DNA of 64,000 bases, from positions 1 to 64,000 of the forward strand of contig CAMWMZ010000001.1 in the NCBI GenBank assembly GCA_947175485.1, written 5' to 3'. This DNA is from an uncultured Clostridia bacterium (GTDB lineage Bacteria; Bacillota; Clostridia; Christensenellales; Borkfalkiaceae). A model generated the notes under the pieces. It was not told where the DNA came from. It was given only the letters and a program-made list of their open reading frames with translations, and did not search any database. Below, in pieces: positions 35,217 to 44,045 of this stretch (the first letter of the stretch is position 1; every line of letters starts with the position of its first letter). The translations under genes and the position numbers were made by a program.

Positions 35217-38200
35217 TTATTTTGCGGGGGAAAGCTCTACGATAAATACTGCGTTTGTACCGTCTTTGCCTTTACTGATTGTATGTGTGCCGGCATTTAA
35301 ATCAACAGTTACCGTATAATAGTTTTCGACAGCTTCACCGCTATATTGAACGTTGTCGATATTTATTCTGGATTTTCTTCCGTAGTAAATTTTTAACGTC
35401 ATTTTTGCGGTAACGGTAAAGCTTAATGTGTTGCTGCTGTCAAGCTTTAAACCGTAAGAGTAAGCCGTTCCGTTAATATTAGCTTTTGTATCCTTTTCCC
35501 ATGAAGCGTTATATTTCCAGAAACTGCTATCGTCTGTTGTTGCGTTGCTGTTGTTGAAAACAATAACTTTCTTTTGCTTTGCTATTTCGGAATAAGCCTT
35601 ATTAATTTCGTTATATTTAGTTTTATCGGCTTCGGAAAGCTCGTTTTTCTGCTTTTCGGTTAATTCGTTGTATAATCCCGAAAGCTTAGCTCCGTCTGTT
35701 TCCGCTGTTGCAACCGATGCGGCGCCTAAAGCGTCTTTAAAGTCAAACAGTTTTTCTATCTGAACCAGCTCGGAAAGTCCGTCGGTAAGCCGCTTATACG
35801 TTGCGCCGCCGTTATGAGCTTTTACCTGCCCTTGCTGGCCTGTGCCGTCCTCGTTGGTGGCAAGTCCGTCAAATGCGCCGGATACTGCGCCGAACCAGTC
35901 GTTGAGTTTGCTTAAAGCTTCTCTTGATTTTACTTTTGCTTGCGTTAAATCGGGTAAATCCAATATGCGGTTAATTACGTTTTGTGCGGCAAAACTTGAA
36001 TATGTGTTCCAAGCTGCTACGAGTGTCGAATAATTGGTTACTTCGGATTGTCTGTTTGCCGGTAGTTTATTGTATGAAGTTTGTGCGGTATTGATTTTGT
36101 TATAGGAAGAGGAGTCAACCGTTCCTATGTGGTTAATTCTTGCTATAACGTAATCTACGTGCAATTCTTCAAAAGCTTCTACGGCTTTTGCATAGCGTTG
36201 GAATAACTCATCGGGGATTTCGGCCTTTTCGTTTCCGAGTAATGCCCCGTAGGCTTTTTGTGCTTCTGCAATAACGTTTTCACTGCTCATTGTGATAGTC
36301 GACGGTATTGAAGTAAGAGCGGTTTTTGCCGCTTCAATTCTTGCCTTTGACGATGCTTCGGTATCGGCAAATTCAAGCTTTGAAATGGTGGCTTCTTTAT
36401 CTTTTTGACCCGAAGCTATTACATAAGTTCCTGCAGGGAGAACGATTGTTAGCGTTCCTGTAAATTTACTTGCCCAAACCTTACCGTTAGACTGAATTAG
36501 TTCGGGAGCGGAGTCGCCTGTTGTAGATGTTGTTACAGTGAGCTGAACGGGCGCGGTTACCATAAACGTTATTATCTGACCTTTGCCCTTAATGGTTCCG
36601 CTTGAAGTTCCGGTTATGCCGTTAAACAAAACTCCGTTTGCGGTTGCGCTCGGTTTTGTTGAGGGGAGAGTAACGGCTCCATTAGAAACGGCTTGAGTAG
36701 GAGTGTAGTTATTAATCGAGGTTTCGTTTGTGCCGAAATTGTGTACTCCGGCATGCTGCATAACTCTGGTTCTTGCACCGACTGCAGTATCCAACAAACA
36801 GTCGCTCACCTGATTTACACTGTCGTAATAAAATTTGTCGGATTCAATATAGAACTTGGTATAGTCGATATTTCTGCCGATAAATTTACATTCGTTTGCT
36901 ACCGTTTCCGTACGTTCGGATAATTCGGTATAATTGTTTTCGCTGTAACAAGCGTAATATATATTGTTCCAGGCAACGCCTTCGCCGTTCTTTTTCTGGG
37001 TAACGTTTTTGCAACCGTCGAAATAATTGGCTTCGCTGAATACAAGGCAGTTTGCTCTGAAAGAGGTAACGTAGTCTGTTGCATCTGAAATATAATTGTT
37101 ATAGTAATGGACGTTTGCGCGCCTTGTAAGCGGTTGACGCGATTGTACTTTATTATACCAATTGTGGTGTATCGATACGTTATAGGTTAACGAGGTATCG
37201 GAAGACCCCAACAGGTTGGTTTTATGGCAATCGGTAAAATAATTATAAGATAATGTATAATACTGTCCGCGCTTGAAGTCGCAGCTTCCGTCACCTTCTT
37301 TTTTGTCGCTTTCAGCAGCGTTTTCGCATCCGCCCTGATTGAAAACGTTGTTATGTATCCAACATCTTTCAACCGGTGATATCAAGTCTCCGCTTGCGTC
37401 CGACGCTCCGCCGGTTATGCTGCCAGTAGAGGGGTCTACTTTTGTACCTTGTGTGCCTTCCATGCCGAGCGCGTCTTCCGGATAACTTGTAAACGTGAGG
37501 TTTCTTGCTTCAAATCCTTTGCCTGAGCCTGCGTATTTATGAAGGTTGTCGTTTGATACGAAGTGGATACCCCAGCCCCAGAATTCCGCATCTTCGCCTA
37601 CGCCTTCAACGGTAATATTTTTGGCGTTCGTAATTCTTGCCATTCTGCCGTTGTCGCCTTCGGTGCCCCCGAAATCGGTTGAATTGTAAGCGGTAAGCCC
37701 CAAAATAAGCTTTGAGACGTTGCTTTCTGTTGCGGGATCTTCGGCAACGATTTTACCCGAAAACCTTATTGCGACGGCACCGTACTTGTAGCTTAATGCT
37801 TGTATGCCGTATTTTTCACGCTCGGTATTGCTTCTGTATTGTCTGTTGTTTAAAAGGTATCCGATTCCTTTTTGAACTTTATTATTTAAATCTGTCCAAA
37901 AATATTGTGAAATATCTTCTTTAATCAATCCGTTTGCGGTGTTTTTATAAACACTGTCGGATATATCGTTTTTATTGGTATCGTTGACGTATATGACAAG
38001 CGCGCCGTCTTTAAGCGAGCCGTTATCATTGTATGCGCCGACGCCTTCATTATATTTAAAATGCGCATAACCTGAACGATCGTAAGCTTCTACGGTGACG
38101 GGAGCAGGAAGAGTATAAGCCGAACCGGAGGAGGGGGTTATTTTTACGTTGTAATCTCCTGCAGGAAGCCCGATTATATCTACCCTTGCATTGCCGTTGA

Positions 38201-38867
38201 CTTTACGGATAAGAGGTTTGTCTACGCTAAGCCAGGCGGTACTTGAAACGGGCTTATATTCAACGCTTGCACCGTCGGGATTGCTGTCAGTCCAAGTTAC
38301 GGCTAAACTTTCGTTAAAACCTTTAACGCTTTGAATTAAATTTCCTACAGTTTCCCACTTTGCGTAAAGGTTGAGGTTTTTTGTTACTGCCGAATTGAAA
38401 TCATATTTAGCGGAGTATGTATCGTCAACATACCAGCCTGTAAACATGGCTCCGTTTTTTTCGGGCGTTGCCGGCATAACGGCCATGCTGTCTTTTTCAA
38501 CTATCTGGGAGGGAACTCCGTCGCTGAATTTTACAGTAAAATTCTGGTTCGGACCTTCGTTTATATCGGGAACAAATTCTCCCGAAACGGATCCGATTTC
38601 TTTACTGCCGGTGAATTTAAAGTTATCTGCCGACGATTCCGTATTCAGAACCCCGTCCCAGTACTTCGACCAGTCGATACCTTCAGTTCCGTCATCGGGC
38701 GGGTTAAAGATATTGTTATCGTCGTCGCCTCCCGTATTACCGGGAACATCTATTTTGTCATCGGGGATTTCGTCCTCGTCAACACTGCACGCCGTAGCTG
38801 AAACGCCTATAGAGCAAACCAGCACGGCACAAACCAGCGCATTAAGCGCTTTTTTAAAAAATCTCAT
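35217..38867 (-). CDS. Multidomain lipoprotein pectate lyase (PL1 family)
   Basis: A 1216-aa secreted lipoprotein (lipobox ATAC, Cys27). After an acidic linker comes a Flg_new repeat (about 105-175, GWYVDDTYSAKYDF...YAKWE) and an Fn3 domain (about 180-265). A parallel beta-helix of the polysaccharide lyase 1 type follows (about 330-660): ITVEGVG, RCWIHNNVFNQG, DGSCDFKRG, LLGSSD, HHNWY and the catalytic RxPxxR region RQPLTR near residue 577. Beyond it are a beta-sandwich, helical FIVAR-like segments and a C-terminal domain similar to that of the convergent lipoprotein. It should cleave pectin or polygalacturonate at the cell surface. GGAGAAGAG lies before the ATG. Confidence 0.88.
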   Translation of the reverse strand: MRFFKKALNALVCAVLVCSIGVSATACSVDEDEIPDDKIDVPGNTGGDDDNNIFNPPDDGTEGIDWSKYWDGVLNTESSADNFKFTGSKEIGSVSGEFVPDINEGPNQNFTVKFSDGVPSQIVEKDSMAVMPATPEKNGAMFTGWYVDDTYSAKYDFNSAVTKNLNLYAKWETVGNLIQSVKGFNESLAVTWTDSNPDGASVEYKPVSSTAWLSVDKPLIRKVNGNARVDIIGLPAGDYNVKITPSSGSAYTLPAPVTVEAYDRSGYAHFKYNEGVGAYNDNGSLKDGALVIYVNDTNKNDISDSVYKNTANGLIKEDISQYFWTDLNNKVQKGIGYLLNNRQYRSNTEREKYGIQALSYKYGAVAIRFSGKIVAEDPATESNVSKLILGLTAYNSTDFGGTEGDNGRMARITNAKNITVEGVGEDAEFWGWGIHFVSNDNLHKYAGSGKGFEARNLTFTSYPEDALGMEGTQGTKVDPSTGSITGGASDASGDLISPVERCWIHNNVFNQGGCENAAESDKKEGDGSCDFKRGQYYTLSYNYFTDCHKTNLLGSSDTSLTYNVSIHHNWYNKVQSRQPLTRRANVHYYNNYISDATDYVTSFRANCLVFSEANYFDGCKNVTQKKNGEGVAWNNIYYACYSENNYTELSERTETVANECKFIGRNIDYTKFYIESDKFYYDSVNQVSDCLLDTAVGARTRVMQHAGVHNFGTNETSINNYTPTQAVSNGAVTLPSTKPSATANGVLFNGITGTSSGTIKGKGQIITFMVTAPVQLTVTTSTTGDSAPELIQSNGKVWASKFTGTLTIVLPAGTYVIASGQKDKEATISKLEFADTEASSKARIEAAKTALTSIPSTITMSSENVIAEAQKAYGALLGNEKAEIPDELFQRYAKAVEAFEELHVDYVIARINHIGTVDSSSYNKINTAQTSYNKLPANRQSEVTNYSTLVAAWNTYSSFAAQNVINRILDLPDLTQAKVKSREALSKLNDWFGAVSGAFDGLATNEDGTGQQGQVKAHNGGATYKRLTDGLSELVQIEKLFDFKDALGAASVATAETDGAKLSGLYNELTEKQKNELSEADKTKYNEINKAYSEIAKQKKVIVFNNSNATTDDSSFWKYNASWEKDTKANINGTAYSYGLKLDSSNTLSFTVTAKMTLKIYYGRKSRINIDNVQYSGEAVENYYTVTVDLNAGTHTISKGKDGTNAVFIVELSPAK

Positions 38868-38894
38868 CTCTTCTCCTATTATATCATTGTTATT

Positions 38895-38923
38895 ATTATA
38901 CTACCGCAGATTAAAATAGTCAA
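38895..38923 (-). promoter_or_regulatory. Pectate lyase promoter
   Basis: On the minus strand TTGACT, 17 bases, TATAAT, leaving a short leader with AGGAGAAG before the ATG. Confidence 0.75.
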
Positions 38924-38928
38924 TCAAG

Positions 38929-38967
38929 ATTGTAAAATATTTTCGTAATTTGTAATTTATTTACAAT
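38929..38967. repeat. Inverted repeat between divergent promoters
   Basis: ATTGTAAA and TTTACAAT, separated by 23 bases, lie between the pectate lyase and DUF697-gene promoters. The half-sites resemble those upstream of spo0A (TTTGTAAA). Candidate operator. Confidence 0.35.
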
Positions 38968-38986
38968 ATTTGACTTTGATTAAATA

Positions 38987-39015
38987 TTGACATTCACCTT
39001 GAAAAATGTTAGATT
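38987..39015 (+). promoter_or_regulatory. Promoter of the DUF697-like gene (near-leaderless)
   Basis: TTGACA, 17 bases, TAGATT. The -10 ends 11 bases before ATG 39027, so the leader would be about 5 bases. Confidence 0.55.
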
Positions 39016-39026
39016 ATATATTAATT

Positions 39027-40076
39027 ATGAAAGATAAAGACTTAAAAAACAGCGTACACGGCAATGTGCCGGAAAATAGCGAAAGCGTTACGCAAACATC
39101 TATGACTATTTACGATTATGAACAAAAATACGTGAAACGGCAGAACGTTCGCGGCGCAAAAATTATTATAAAGTTATTTGCGGCGGCAATCGGCGTGTTT
39201 TTGTTTGCTTGTTTGTTTTTTATTTCGCTTCGCATATGGGAGCTTAACGAATATGCAGGCTACGCGGCTGCCGCGCTATGTGTGCTTGTTTACATATTGC
39301 TTTTTATAGTTCCGCTTGTGAAAATTTTCAAATCCAGTTATTTTATAGTTAATGTTAACGCTTATACTGCGGGAAAAGCAAAATCACATAACAAAAAGGT
39401 GCGCCGTGAAATAGCGGATAAGATAATTGACCTTACTGCAAAAGTCGAAGGCGTGGGGTGGTATGATTCAAAAATAGTGGGCGAAATGGCTATTGCCTTA
39501 AAAACCAACGATGATAAAGGCGTAATGCGCAGTCTTACGGCGTTATATACCGGCAGTGTAAAAAAATCGGCAAGGGATTTGATTTTCAAGAGTTCTATGA
39601 AGTCGGCTATGTATTCTGCGCTCTCCCAAACAAGTAAAGTAGACGCGGCGTTGGTCGTTGTTATGAATTTGCAGCTTATAAAAGATTTGGTGTTTTTATA
39701 CGGGTTCAGACCGTCGGACGCAAAGCTTGTAAAAATTTTCGGAAGAGTTCTGCAAAATTCGTTGGTGGCTTATGGCTTGGGCGGCATGAAAATAGGTAAC
39801 AGTATTGTAAAAACTATGGGCGACGCGGTTAAAGGCATACCTATTTTAGGTACGGCAATTTCTGTTTTGGTGGATTCTTCTGTGCAGGGGCTGACAAACG
39901 GAGTTCTGACCGCAGTTATGGGCTATCAGACTATTAAATATTTAAATCAGGAATATAAGCTTCAGGAAATTTTAGACGGAATACAGCTTGAAGAAACCGA
40001 AGAAGAATTGCAAGAAACCTGTGCCGAGATTGAAAAGCAACTGAAGAGCACTAAAAAAGCTCCTCAGGCGGCATAG
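39027..40076 (+). CDS. DUF697-like (YcjF-type) membrane protein
   Basis: A 349-aa protein. Two strong helices near residues 48-110 (IIIKLFAAAIGVFLFACLFF; AGYAAAALCVLVYILLFIVPL) are followed by a cytoplasmic alpha-helical domain resembling DUF697/YcjF (SALSQTSKVDAALVVVMNLQLI, LVFLYGFRPS) with amphipathic glycine-rich helices (GVLTAVMGYQTIKYLNQEY). The C-terminus is acidic and probably coiled-coil. I prefer ATG 39027 to the track's 39006, which lies inside the promoter. It stands alone between a promoter and two terminators. Function of the family is unclear; it often accompanies membrane-linked GTPases, none of which is seen here. Confidence 0.7.
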   Translation: MKDKDLKNSVHGNVPENSESVTQTSMTIYDYEQKYVKRQNVRGAKIIIKLFAAAIGVFLFACLFFISLRIWELNEYAGYAAAALCVLVYILLFIVPLVKIFKSSYFIVNVNAYTAGKAKSHNKKVRREIADKIIDLTAKVEGVGWYDSKIVGEMAIALKTNDDKGVMRSLTALYTGSVKKSARDLIFKSSMKSAMYSALSQTSKVDAALVVVMNLQLIKDLVFLYGFRPSDAKLVKIFGRVLQNSLVAYGLGGMKIGNSIVKTMGDAVKGIPILGTAISVLVDSSVQGLTNGVLTAVMGYQTIKYLNQEYKLQEILDGIQLEETEEELQETCAEIEKQLKSTKKAPQAA

Positions 40077-40091
40077 ATAATTAAGTATAAT

Positions 40092-40127
40092 AAAAAACCC
40101 GTAGCTGAGTGCTACAGGTTTTTTTTA
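40092..40127 (+). terminator. Terminator after the DUF697-like gene
   Basis: AACC-GTAGC pairs with GCTAC-GGTT (one C/A mismatch), followed by eight T. Confidence 0.8.
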
Positions 40128-40159
40128 TTTTAATAATCGGTTAATCCGTTTTAAATTGT

Positions 40160-40191
40160 AAAGAACTCCTTTAAGGGGGTTCTTTTTTTTT
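40160..40191 (+). terminator. Second terminator-like hairpin before spoIIIAA
   Basis: AAAGAACTCC pairs with GGGGTTCTTT around a tight loop, followed by a run of T. It ends 23 bases before spoIIIAA and would insulate the sporulation operon from vegetative read-through. Confidence 0.7.
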
Positions 40192-40213
40192 GTGAAGATA
40201 AATAGATTAAAGT

Positions 40214-41116
40214 ATGAGTTTGTCCTTTCTTCCCGAAGATGTAAAAGCGGCGGTAAATCATCTCAATTATAATTTTCTTTCGGAAATTCGTTTGAGGCGC
40301 GGACAACCAGTCATAATCGAATACAAAGGAAAATATATTTATTTGGGAAAGTACGGGATATCATCGGGAGAACACGACAGAATTGCCGTCGGTGACATTA
40401 CAGCTGTTTTAACTGCTGCGACAAGCGGATGTATATACAATTATACAGAACAAATGAAAAGCGGCTTTATTACTGTTGAGCACGGCGTGAGAATAGGTAT
40501 AGCCGGTGAATATGTAACCGAAAGAGGCAGTGTAAATACCATTAAATGTATAACGTCGCTCAATATACGTATTCCTCACAATATTAACGGCTGTGCGTCT
40601 TTGATTTGCGAAACGCTTTACAAAGAAAGCCCTAAAAGTACCTTACTCTTTTCAAAACCGGGATTGGGGAAGACTACAATGCTGAGGGATATAGCGCGCT
40701 TTCTTTCAAAAAATTCAATCTGCAATATACTTATTTTTGACGAGCGCAGCGAAATCGCCGCAATGGACGGCTTTGGAGACGGTTTTGATTTGGGTGCGGT
40801 TGACGTTGTTCGTTGTTATAACAAGCTCGGTGCAATAGCGAGCGCGGTGCGGGCTATGAAGCCGGACGTTATTATTACAGACGAGCTATACGGCGCCGAT
40901 GATTTCAAAGCAATGGAATACGCCTGCGATTGCGGTATTGCCGTTATTGCTTCGTCACATATTACGGATAAAATGAAATTGCGTTCTATGCCGTTCGATT
41001 TTTTTGCGGAGCTTGTTTCTATTAATGCCCCACCTTTAATATATGATAAAAATTTTAATCCTTATAGCGATAATTGCATTGACAACTACGATAGGAGTAT
41101 TCCTTTCGGCCAATAA
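40214..41116 (+). CDS. spoIIIAA: Stage III sporulation protein AA (ATPase)
   Basis: A 300-aa ATPase resembling type II/IV secretion motors. It powers or organises the SpoIIIA-SpoIIQ channel between mother cell and forespore. Seen: an N-terminal domain (FLSEIRLRRGQPV), Walker A KPGLGKTT (about residue 150), Walker B-like LIFDERSEIA and a MKPDVIITDELYG motif. The only upstream promoter-like sequence is a weak sigma-E -10 (AATAGATT) 5 bases before the ATG, with a poor -35. Its last 74 bp overlap spoIIIAB. Confidence 0.93.
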   Translation: MSLSFLPEDVKAAVNHLNYNFLSEIRLRRGQPVIIEYKGKYIYLGKYGISSGEHDRIAVGDITAVLTAATSGCIYNYTEQMKSGFITVEHGVRIGIAGEYVTERGSVNTIKCITSLNIRIPHNINGCASLICETLYKESPKSTLLFSKPGLGKTTMLRDIARFLSKNSICNILIFDERSEIAAMDGFGDGFDLGAVDVVRCYNKLGAIASAVRAMKPDVIITDELYGADDFKAMEYACDCGIAVIASSHITDKMKLRSMPFDFFAELVSINAPPLIYDKNFNPYSDNCIDNYDRSIPFGQ

Positions 41117-41468
41117 GAAGAAAAGGATGACGGTGTTTTCCGAATTGTACGAGTTTAACGAACAATTAATTCTCAACCTTAAATTCGACCGAAAGCCGTT
41201 GGATAAGGTTGCCGAAAAATACAAATATATTCCCGCTGTTCTTTCGGGAGAGAAAATTCTTGAGGGGAAAGACGGCGAAACAATAACAGAATATGCGGTA
41301 AATCTTGGTAAAAGCGACGCCTTGTCGCAGATTGATTATCTTAACGGCAGAAAGTCTGCGCTTTCAAAACTGAAGGATGAAAGCTTTTCCGATTATAAAA
41401 GATACAGTTCGCTTTACGTCAAAATATTTTTAATGATAGGCGTTCTGATGGCAGTTTTAATAGCTTAA
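41043..41468 (+). CDS. spoIIIAB: Stage III sporulation protein AB
   Basis: A 141-aa membrane protein, shorter than the usual 170 or so. It has an N-terminal helix (KILILIAIIALTTTIGVFL), a basic stretch, a GspF-like helical domain (FSELYEFNEQLILNLKFDRKPLDKV; KYSSLYVKIF-like end) and a C-terminal helix (IFLMIGVLMAVLIA). The start at 41043 is required to keep the N-terminal helix, so the 74-bp overlap with spoIIIAA appears genuine. It is part of the SpoIIIA complex in the mother-cell engulfing membrane. Confidence 0.85.
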   Translation: MIKILILIAIIALTTTIGVFLSANKKKRMTVFSELYEFNEQLILNLKFDRKPLDKVAEKYKYIPAVLSGEKILEGKDGETITEYAVNLGKSDALSQIDYLNGRKSALSKLKDESFSDYKRYSSLYVKIFLMIGVLMAVLIA

Positions 41469-41487
41469 CGGTGTTAGTCTGAACTTT

Positions 41488-41685
41488 ATGGATATAAGTA
41501 TAATTTTTAAAATCGCCGCTATCGGCATAATAATTACGATAATATGTCAGGTGCTGAAAAAATCCGACCGCGACGATATTGCAACGCTTGTAAGCCTTGT
41601 TGGGTTAATCATCGTTTTGACGGTAGTTATAACCATGATTGCAGATTTGTTTTCACAAATCCGGCAACTCTTCGATATGTTCTGA
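41488..41685 (+). CDS. spoIIIAC: Stage III sporulation protein AC
   Basis: A 65-aa two-helix membrane protein with the highly conserved family start MDISIIFKIAAIGI, the KKSDRDDIATLVSLVGL turn and a second helix ending QLFDMF. Its stop overlaps the next start as TGATG. No clear ribosome site. Confidence 0.93.
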   Translation: MDISIIFKIAAIGIIITIICQVLKKSDRDDIATLVSLVGLIIVLTVVITMIADLFSQIRQLFDMF

Positions 41686-42077
41686 TGTACGTTTTTCGTC
41701 TTTGCTGTATAGCCGTGATAACTGCGGTGAGCGCGTTAATTTTAAAAAGTCATAAATCCGAGCTTGTGCCGTTATGCTTAACTGCGGGCGGAGTAATTAT
41801 ATTTTTATATGTTTTCGATTATCTTTCGGAAAGTATAGAATTTATAAAAACATTTACTCAAAGCACGGGAATAGATAACGAAATAATCCGCACCGTTTTC
41901 AAAATAATCGGTATAGGTTTTTTGGTTGAACTTACGGCGGGCTCTGTTAAAGAACTGGGTTTCGAGGGGGTGGCGGACAAGCTTATTATATGCGGGAAAA
42001 TAATTTTATTCGTGGCGGCTATACCCGTTCTTTCAAGTACGTACAAAATAATAGTTTCGCTCATAAATCTTGTTTAA
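41685..42077 (+). CDS. spoIIIAD: Stage III sporulation protein AD
   Basis: A 130-aa membrane protein with four predicted helices and the family motif IDNEIIRTVFKIIGIGFLVE. The ORF track's longer version (from 41544) is mostly an out-of-frame read of spoIIIAC. The true start is ATG 41685, coupled to the spoIIIAC stop (TGATG). It works with SpoIIIAC and AE as the membrane core of the channel. Confidence 0.92.
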   Translation: MYVFRLCCIAVITAVSALILKSHKSELVPLCLTAGGVIIFLYVFDYLSESIEFIKTFTQSTGIDNEIIRTVFKIIGIGFLVELTAGSVKELGFEGVADKLIICGKIILFVAAIPVLSSTYKIIVSLINLV

Positions 42078-43252
42078 AAAAATTAATAATTTTATTGCTG
42101 CTGGTCGTTACATTGTTAATACTTGCCGGCGCCGGCGCAACGGCTTTCGCCGCCGATGACGGCGTCGGAGAATTAAATGAGAATATCGCGAAGCTTCTTG
42201 AAAAGCTGGATTTATCGGAATTGCAGAAATTTCTTGAAGATAATCCAGACAGTTATCTTTTTAACTTTGGAAACACCGCGTCCGAAATAGTAAATTATCT
42301 TATAAACGGCAACCTTTCTGCGGATTATAGCGGTTATCTTAACGAGTTGTTTTCATTAATTTTCAAGGACGTAATAAGTTTAATTCCGGCTTTTGCAACG
42401 GTTACCGCCGTTGCGCTGCTTTCTGCGGTGGTGAGCTCTGCGGAAGGAAATATAATAGGAAAGTCAACGGCAAAAATCGTTCATCTTGCTTGTTATTCGG
42501 TGATTATACTTATCGTATCTTCCATGCTTATAGGTATAGTCGGCGGTTGTACGGAGTGCATAGATAATGTAAAAAAACAAATCGAAGTAATTACCCCAAT
42601 ACTTGCAACGCTGACGGTTCTTACGGGCGGCACGGGTTCGGCGGCAATATATCAGCCTTCGGCAATTTTTTTGTCCGGCGGGGCAGTTGAGATAGTAAGC
42701 AATTTCATATTTCCTGCAGCTATGGGTGTTATAGTGCTGAATTTTATGTCTGGGCTGAACAATCAAATGTCTTTCACCGGCGTTACGGCGCTTTTGAAAA
42801 GCCTAATGAAATGGGTAATCGGTATTACCGTAACCGTATTCAGCATATTTATTACGGCGCAAAGTTCCGCGTCCTCGCTGTTCGACGGCATTATTTTCAA
42901 GGCAACAAAATATGTTATAGGCAATTCCGTGCCCATTGTAGGCAATTTTTTATCAAGCGGCTTCGATATGCTGCAATCGGCGGGGTTACTGATAAAAAGT
43001 TCCGTGGGGTTATGCGGTATAGTAATGCTGCTTTTTGAAATAATTAAGCCCGTAATATTGTTAATATCGTTTTCGGTAATTTTGAAAATTGTCGGCGCGA
43101 TAGTGCAACCGATAGGTGAAAGTACGCTTTACGGCTTACTTTCCGACCTTTCCAAAGATTCAGAATATTTTATTGCGGGTTTATTGACCGTCGCTTTTAT
43201 GTATGCGTTAGTCGTAATGCTGATAGTCAATTCCGCCAACAGTTTTATATGA
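41990..43252 (+). CDS. spoIIIAE: Stage III sporulation protein AE
   Basis: The largest SpoIIIA membrane subunit, up to 420 aa, with a signal-like N-terminus (LIILLLLVVTLLILAGAGATAFAADD), a short extracytoplasmic segment and about seven helices. Family motifs include LKSLMKWVIGITVTVF and the C-terminal FIAGLLTVAFMYALVVM. The start is uncertain: the only in-frame ATG (41990) lies 88 bp inside spoIIIAD and gives a basic 30-residue leader, while no ATG exists between the spoIIIAD stop and the signal core. A non-AUG start near 42078-42100 is possible. Confidence 0.88.
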   Translation: MRENNFIRGGYTRSFKYVQNNSFAHKSCLKKLIILLLLVVTLLILAGAGATAFAADDGVGELNENIAKLLEKLDLSELQKFLEDNPDSYLFNFGNTASEIVNYLINGNLSADYSGYLNELFSLIFKDVISLIPAFATVTAVALLSAVVSSAEGNIIGKSTAKIVHLACYSVIILIVSSMLIGIVGGCTECIDNVKKQIEVITPILATLTVLTGGTGSAAIYQPSAIFLSGGAVEIVSNFIFPAAMGVIVLNFMSGLNNQMSFTGVTALLKSLMKWVIGITVTVFSIFITAQSSASSLFDGIIFKATKYVIGNSVPIVGNFLSSGFDMLQSAGLLIKSSVGLCGIVMLLFEIIKPVILLISFSVILKIVGAIVQPIGESTLYGLLSDLSKDSEYFIAGLLTVAFMYALVVMLIVNSANSFI

Positions 43253-43689
43253 AAATTTATTTGCTTTCCGCGGCGGGCGTAATATTTCTTTCGGTTATTG
43301 TATCGCTGCTGATTCCGGAAGGGAAACTGCATAAGAGTATAACTTTTATAATGAGGCTGATATGTATTTTTGTTTTGATACAGCCTTTAACAGGAATTTT
43401 TAAAATAGGGGATGGCGATACCGCACAGACGGGGAATTTTATAGATTATACTTATGTTAGTTCGGTATATTCAGAACATCAAAGCGCAGAGCTTGAAAAA
43501 TTGATTGATAAGGAATTTGGAGTTGAGACGGTTTGCTCAATAAAAGTCGAGTATATTGACGGTAATTTCAAAGTCACCGAAACGGAGGTCGGGCTTGCGG
43601 AAAATAATGTGAAATTAATTGATGCAATTTACGCATATTTGGTCAAGCTCGGATATATAAATATAACAGTATATGCGCAAAGTACTTAA
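43249..43689 (+). CDS. spoIIIAF: Stage III sporulation protein AF
   Basis: A 146-aa protein with two N-terminal helices (LLSAAGVIFLSVIVSLLIPEGKL; FIMRLICIFVLIQPL) and a C-terminal ring-building-type domain (VCSIKVEYIDGNFKVTE). It begins by ATGA overlap with spoIIIAE and overlaps spoIIIAG by 17 bp. Confidence 0.88.
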   Translation: MKIYLLSAAGVIFLSVIVSLLIPEGKLHKSITFIMRLICIFVLIQPLTGIFKIGDGDTAQTGNFIDYTYVSSVYSEHQSAELEKLIDKEFGVETVCSIKVEYIDGNFKVTETEVGLAENNVKLIDAIYAYLVKLGYINITVYAQST

Positions 43690-44035
43690 TTTCGTGAACG
43701 ACAATAAAAAAATAATCGTAGTCGTGATACTCATTATTGTGCTTGTAGGGACAATTTATTTTATAAATAAGTCTCAAAAAGACGAAGATACCAAACAGCC
43801 CGCCGCTGTTCAAAAAAGTGCGGCGGAAGTTAAATTGACTGGTATTTTAAGCTCCATTGAGGGCGTGGGTGCGACTGACGTTATGATTAACGAAGGAGAA
43901 AACGGCATTCTCGGTGTTGTGATTGTGTGCGAGGGGGCAAACAATCTGATGACGAGAAACGATATTTTGAACGCCGTTTCAACGGCGCTGAACGTAGATA
44001 AAAAAATAATAGCAATATATTCAATGAATAATTAA
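43673..44035 (+). CDS. spoIIIAG: Stage III sporulation protein AG
   Basis: A 120-aa single-pass protein, shorter than the Bacillus form of about 230 aa because the linker after the helix is brief. It has an N-terminal helix (KIIVVVILIIVLVGTIYF) and a conserved ring-forming domain (LTGILSSIEGVGATDVMI, GVVIVCEGANN, ILNAVSTALNVDKKIIAI). AG is known to form a large ring in the intermembrane channel. Confidence 0.92.
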   Translation: MRKVLNFVNDNKKIIVVVILIIVLVGTIYFINKSQKDEDTKQPAAVQKSAAEVKLTGILSSIEGVGATDVMINEGENGILGVVIVCEGANNLMTRNDILNAVSTALNVDKKIIAIYSMNN

Positions 44036-44045
44036 GGAGACCATT

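Noticed and set aside
41544-41684. N-terminal 47 residues of the long spoIIIAD ORF
   Set aside because: They are an out-of-frame translation of spoIIIAC; the family start is ATG 41685.
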